Positions 62,639 to 64,000 of a DNA stretch of 64,000 nucleotides are shown in pieces; the stretch's first letter is position 1, and each line of letters begins with the position of its first letter. The position numbers and the translations under genes were made by a program. The notes under the pieces are model-generated. The model was not told the origin of the DNA. It did no database searches and saw only the letters and a list, made by a program, of their open reading frames with translations. The stretch covers positions 3,844,001 to 3,908,000 of the forward strand of contig NZ_CP114413.1 in the NCBI RefSeq assembly GCF_027270315.1, read 5' to 3'. This DNA comes from Streptomyces cinnabarinus (lineage in GTDB: Bacteria; Actinomycetota; Actinomycetes; Streptomycetales; Streptomycetaceae).

Positions 62639-63127
62639 ATGCCAACAGCCGTGATGTCCAGCCAGGGCGCCGTGTCCGCACTGCGGTTCGGGCGCGTGGC
62701 GGCGATGGGTACGGTCGCGACGCTGATCCTCATCGCGGGCGTCTGGGCGTCCTGGGGCACCGCCCAGCACGTGATGCTCACCAAGGGGCGCGAGAGCGGC
62801 ACCGTCACGGTGACCCGCTGCGCCGGGGACGTCTGCACCGGCTCCTACACCCCCGTCTCGCGGGGCTCGCAGCCCCGGGACCGGGTCTCCATCGAGCACA
62901 CGGCCGCGGTGCGCAAGGGGCAGACGTACACGGTCGTCGTCAAGCCCGGCTCCGACGACGTCGTCCGCTCCGGACCGGCCGGTGTCCTCTACGCGTGGGT
63001 GCCGCTCGGCGGCGCGCTGCTGCTCGCGTCGGTCGTGGTGGCGGGCGGCCTGCGGCACACGCGTGCCGCCTGGGCGCTGGCCGGCACGGGGATCGCGCTG
63101 CTCACGGGCGCGTTCCTGACGATGTGA
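62639..63127 (+). CDS. Small membrane protein
   Basis: A 162-residue protein with a membrane segment at about 23-42, an extracellular loop containing a Cys pair (T-R-C-A-G-D-V-C-T), and two more helices at about 118-158. I do not recognise the family. AAGGA lies before the ATG. It is divergent from the hydrolase operon. Confidence 0.65.
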   Translation: MPTAVMSSQGAVSALRFGRVAAMGTVATLILIAGVWASWGTAQHVMLTKGRESGTVTVTRCAGDVCTGSYTPVSRGSQPRDRVSIEHTAAVRKGQTYTVVVKPGSDDVVRSGPAGVLYAWVPLGGALLLASVVVAGGLRHTRAAWALAGTGIALLTGAFLTM

Positions 63128-63258
63128 CCGGTACGGCCGGGATTCCTGTGAAGAAACCGAGTGTTGTCTGTTCGTGATTGACCCGGGGTCAGCGGTGGCT
63201 GGAAGCTGAGCCGCCCCCTCCACATCTTCCCGTTCATGTCACGAAGATGGACTGCCCC

Positions 63259-63933
63259 ATGCGTACCCTCACTCGCGCCGGCGCCCTGTCCGCCGTCGCC
63301 GCGGCGGCCCTGCTCCTCGCCCCCGCCGCCCATGCCACCCCGCCCGGCGACAACGGCACCGTGAAGATCCACGACGCCGGCACCGGCGAGGAGCTCCGCA
63401 AGAACGAACCTCATGTCTGCTCCTTCTACCTCGATGCCTTCGGCTTCGACGGCGGGCAGCAGGTCGACTGGCACATCGAGTCCTGGGCCCCGACGGCCGG
63501 CGTCAAGGGCGAGACGGTGAAGTCCGGTGAGCTGGCCCTGGACGCCGAGGGCCACGGCCGTACCGAGGACATGACCCTGCCGGACGGCCACTACAAGCTG
63601 TTCTGGAACTTCGACGGCGAGCACGGCAAGGCCAAGCACAAGGTGTTCTGGACGGACTGCGACGACTCGGACGGCTCGGACGGCTCCGACGGAGGCACCG
63701 GGGAGTCCGGCAGCCCCGCGCCGAGCGCCGAGCCCTCGGCCGCCCCCAGCGCCTCCGGGGAGGCGCCGGCCGGTTCCGCCTCCCCCTCCGCGGCCCCCTC
63801 GGCCCAGGGCGACACCCCCGGGGGCGACCTCGCCGAGACCGGCAACGGCGCCCCGGTGGGCCTGCTGAGCGCGGTCGCCGCCGCGCTGGTCGGCACGGGC
63901 GGCTTCCTGATGTACCGCCGCCGCAAGGCCTGA
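63259..63933 (+). CDS. Sortase-anchored surface protein with LAETG motif
   Basis: A 224-residue secreted protein. A signal peptide (to about A-A-H-A-T at residue 27) precedes a small beta-rich domain with Cys pairs; an Asp/Gly/Ser then Ala/Pro/Ser stalk follows; L-A-E-T-G, a hydrophobic helix and R-R-R-K-A close it. The LAxTG motif is that of class E sortases of Streptomyces, which also anchor chaplins. No good ribosome site is seen, and ATG four codons upstream is an alternative. Confidence 0.82.
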   Translation: MRTLTRAGALSAVAAAALLLAPAAHATPPGDNGTVKIHDAGTGEELRKNEPHVCSFYLDAFGFDGGQQVDWHIESWAPTAGVKGETVKSGELALDAEGHGRTEDMTLPDGHYKLFWNFDGEHGKAKHKVFWTDCDDSDGSDGSDGGTGESGSPAPSAEPSAAPSASGEAPAGSASPSAAPSAQGDTPGGDLAETGNGAPVGLLSAVAAALVGTGGFLMYRRRKA

Positions 63934-63945
63934 CGCACCACGCGA

Positions 63946-63978
63946 ACGGCGCCCCCCGAGAGCCTCGGGGGGCGCCGT
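63946..63978 (+). terminator. Intrinsic terminator of the surface-protein gene
   Basis: A 15-bp perfect stem (63946-63960 with 63964-63978) with a three-base loop, 13 bases past the stop and followed by CCCGTTTCG. Confidence 0.8.
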
Positions 63979-64000
63979 CCCGTTTCGGGCGGCCGGGGTC

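Overview
The window is a high-GC chromosomal segment of a Streptomyces. Three things say so. The minus-strand tRNA-Leu(UAA) at 2667-2749 matches the bldA gene of that genus. The conserved blocks eno - divIC - DUF501 - Ppx/GppA - ndh and glmU - prs - rplY - pth are in Streptomyces core order. Codon usage is extremely G/C-rich at third positions. I see no transposase, integrase, CRISPR array, rRNA or replication origin; this is core chromosome with accessory islands.

Layout. 1-2750: tail of a DUF4287-like gene, a Bax1-I membrane protein, 4-hydroxybenzoate hydroxylase (pobA) and bldA. 3137-9364: a MacB/FtsX-type ABC exporter pair, a cyclopropane-fatty-acid-synthase-like methyltransferase and type II NADH dehydrogenase, the last with a Rex-like site far upstream. 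9807-13196: Ppx/GppA phosphatase, DUF501, DivIC/FtsB and enolase. 13500-15609: two resuscitation-promoting-factor/LysM cell-wall hydrolases, the first behind a c-di-AMP (ydaO) riboswitch. 15807-21115: a CYP107-type P450 coupled to a zinc-ribbon P-loop NTPase, MazG and a SurA-like lipoprotein. 21240-26168: a Ser/Thr kinase operon and an unusual N6-methylase-like regulator. 26381-31151: secreted proteins and lipoproteins, an MT0933-type antitoxin homologue and a TetR pair. 31221-38330: mfd and a second ABC exporter pair. 38710-45370: MFS pump, GNAT, acetate-type symporter, a secreted pectate lyase and a coiled-coil protein. 45599-50889: deaminase/SUKH polymorphic-toxin genes. 50920-56685: histidine kinase, tRNA-Gln, glmU, prs, rplY and pth. 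56642-62505: a two-gene hydrolase plus caspase-STAND operon. 62639-63933: a membrane protein and a sortase-anchored protein.

Main result. Going through the real genes I found only two in-frame TTA codons, at 18653-18655 and 60644-60646. Both lie in large P-loop NTPases that resemble signal-transducing (STAND) defence or cell-fate proteins: the zinc-ribbon NTPase (17105-19270) and the 1524-residue caspase-STAND protein (56642-61216). The tRNA that reads TTA, bldA, is in the same window. The caspase-STAND gene overlaps by four bases a GHSLGG alpha/beta-hydrolase gene and ends in a long repeat array. I read this as a candidate developmentally gated hydrolase/protease system. Its function is inferred, not shown.

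Other points: a c-di-AMP riboswitch, a leaderless tetR with two direct-repeat operators, structured leaders before prs, rplY and the MFS gene, a methylase whose catalytic NPPF motif reads HPPF, and a deaminase-immunity fusion with a long Gly-Ala-Pro linker.
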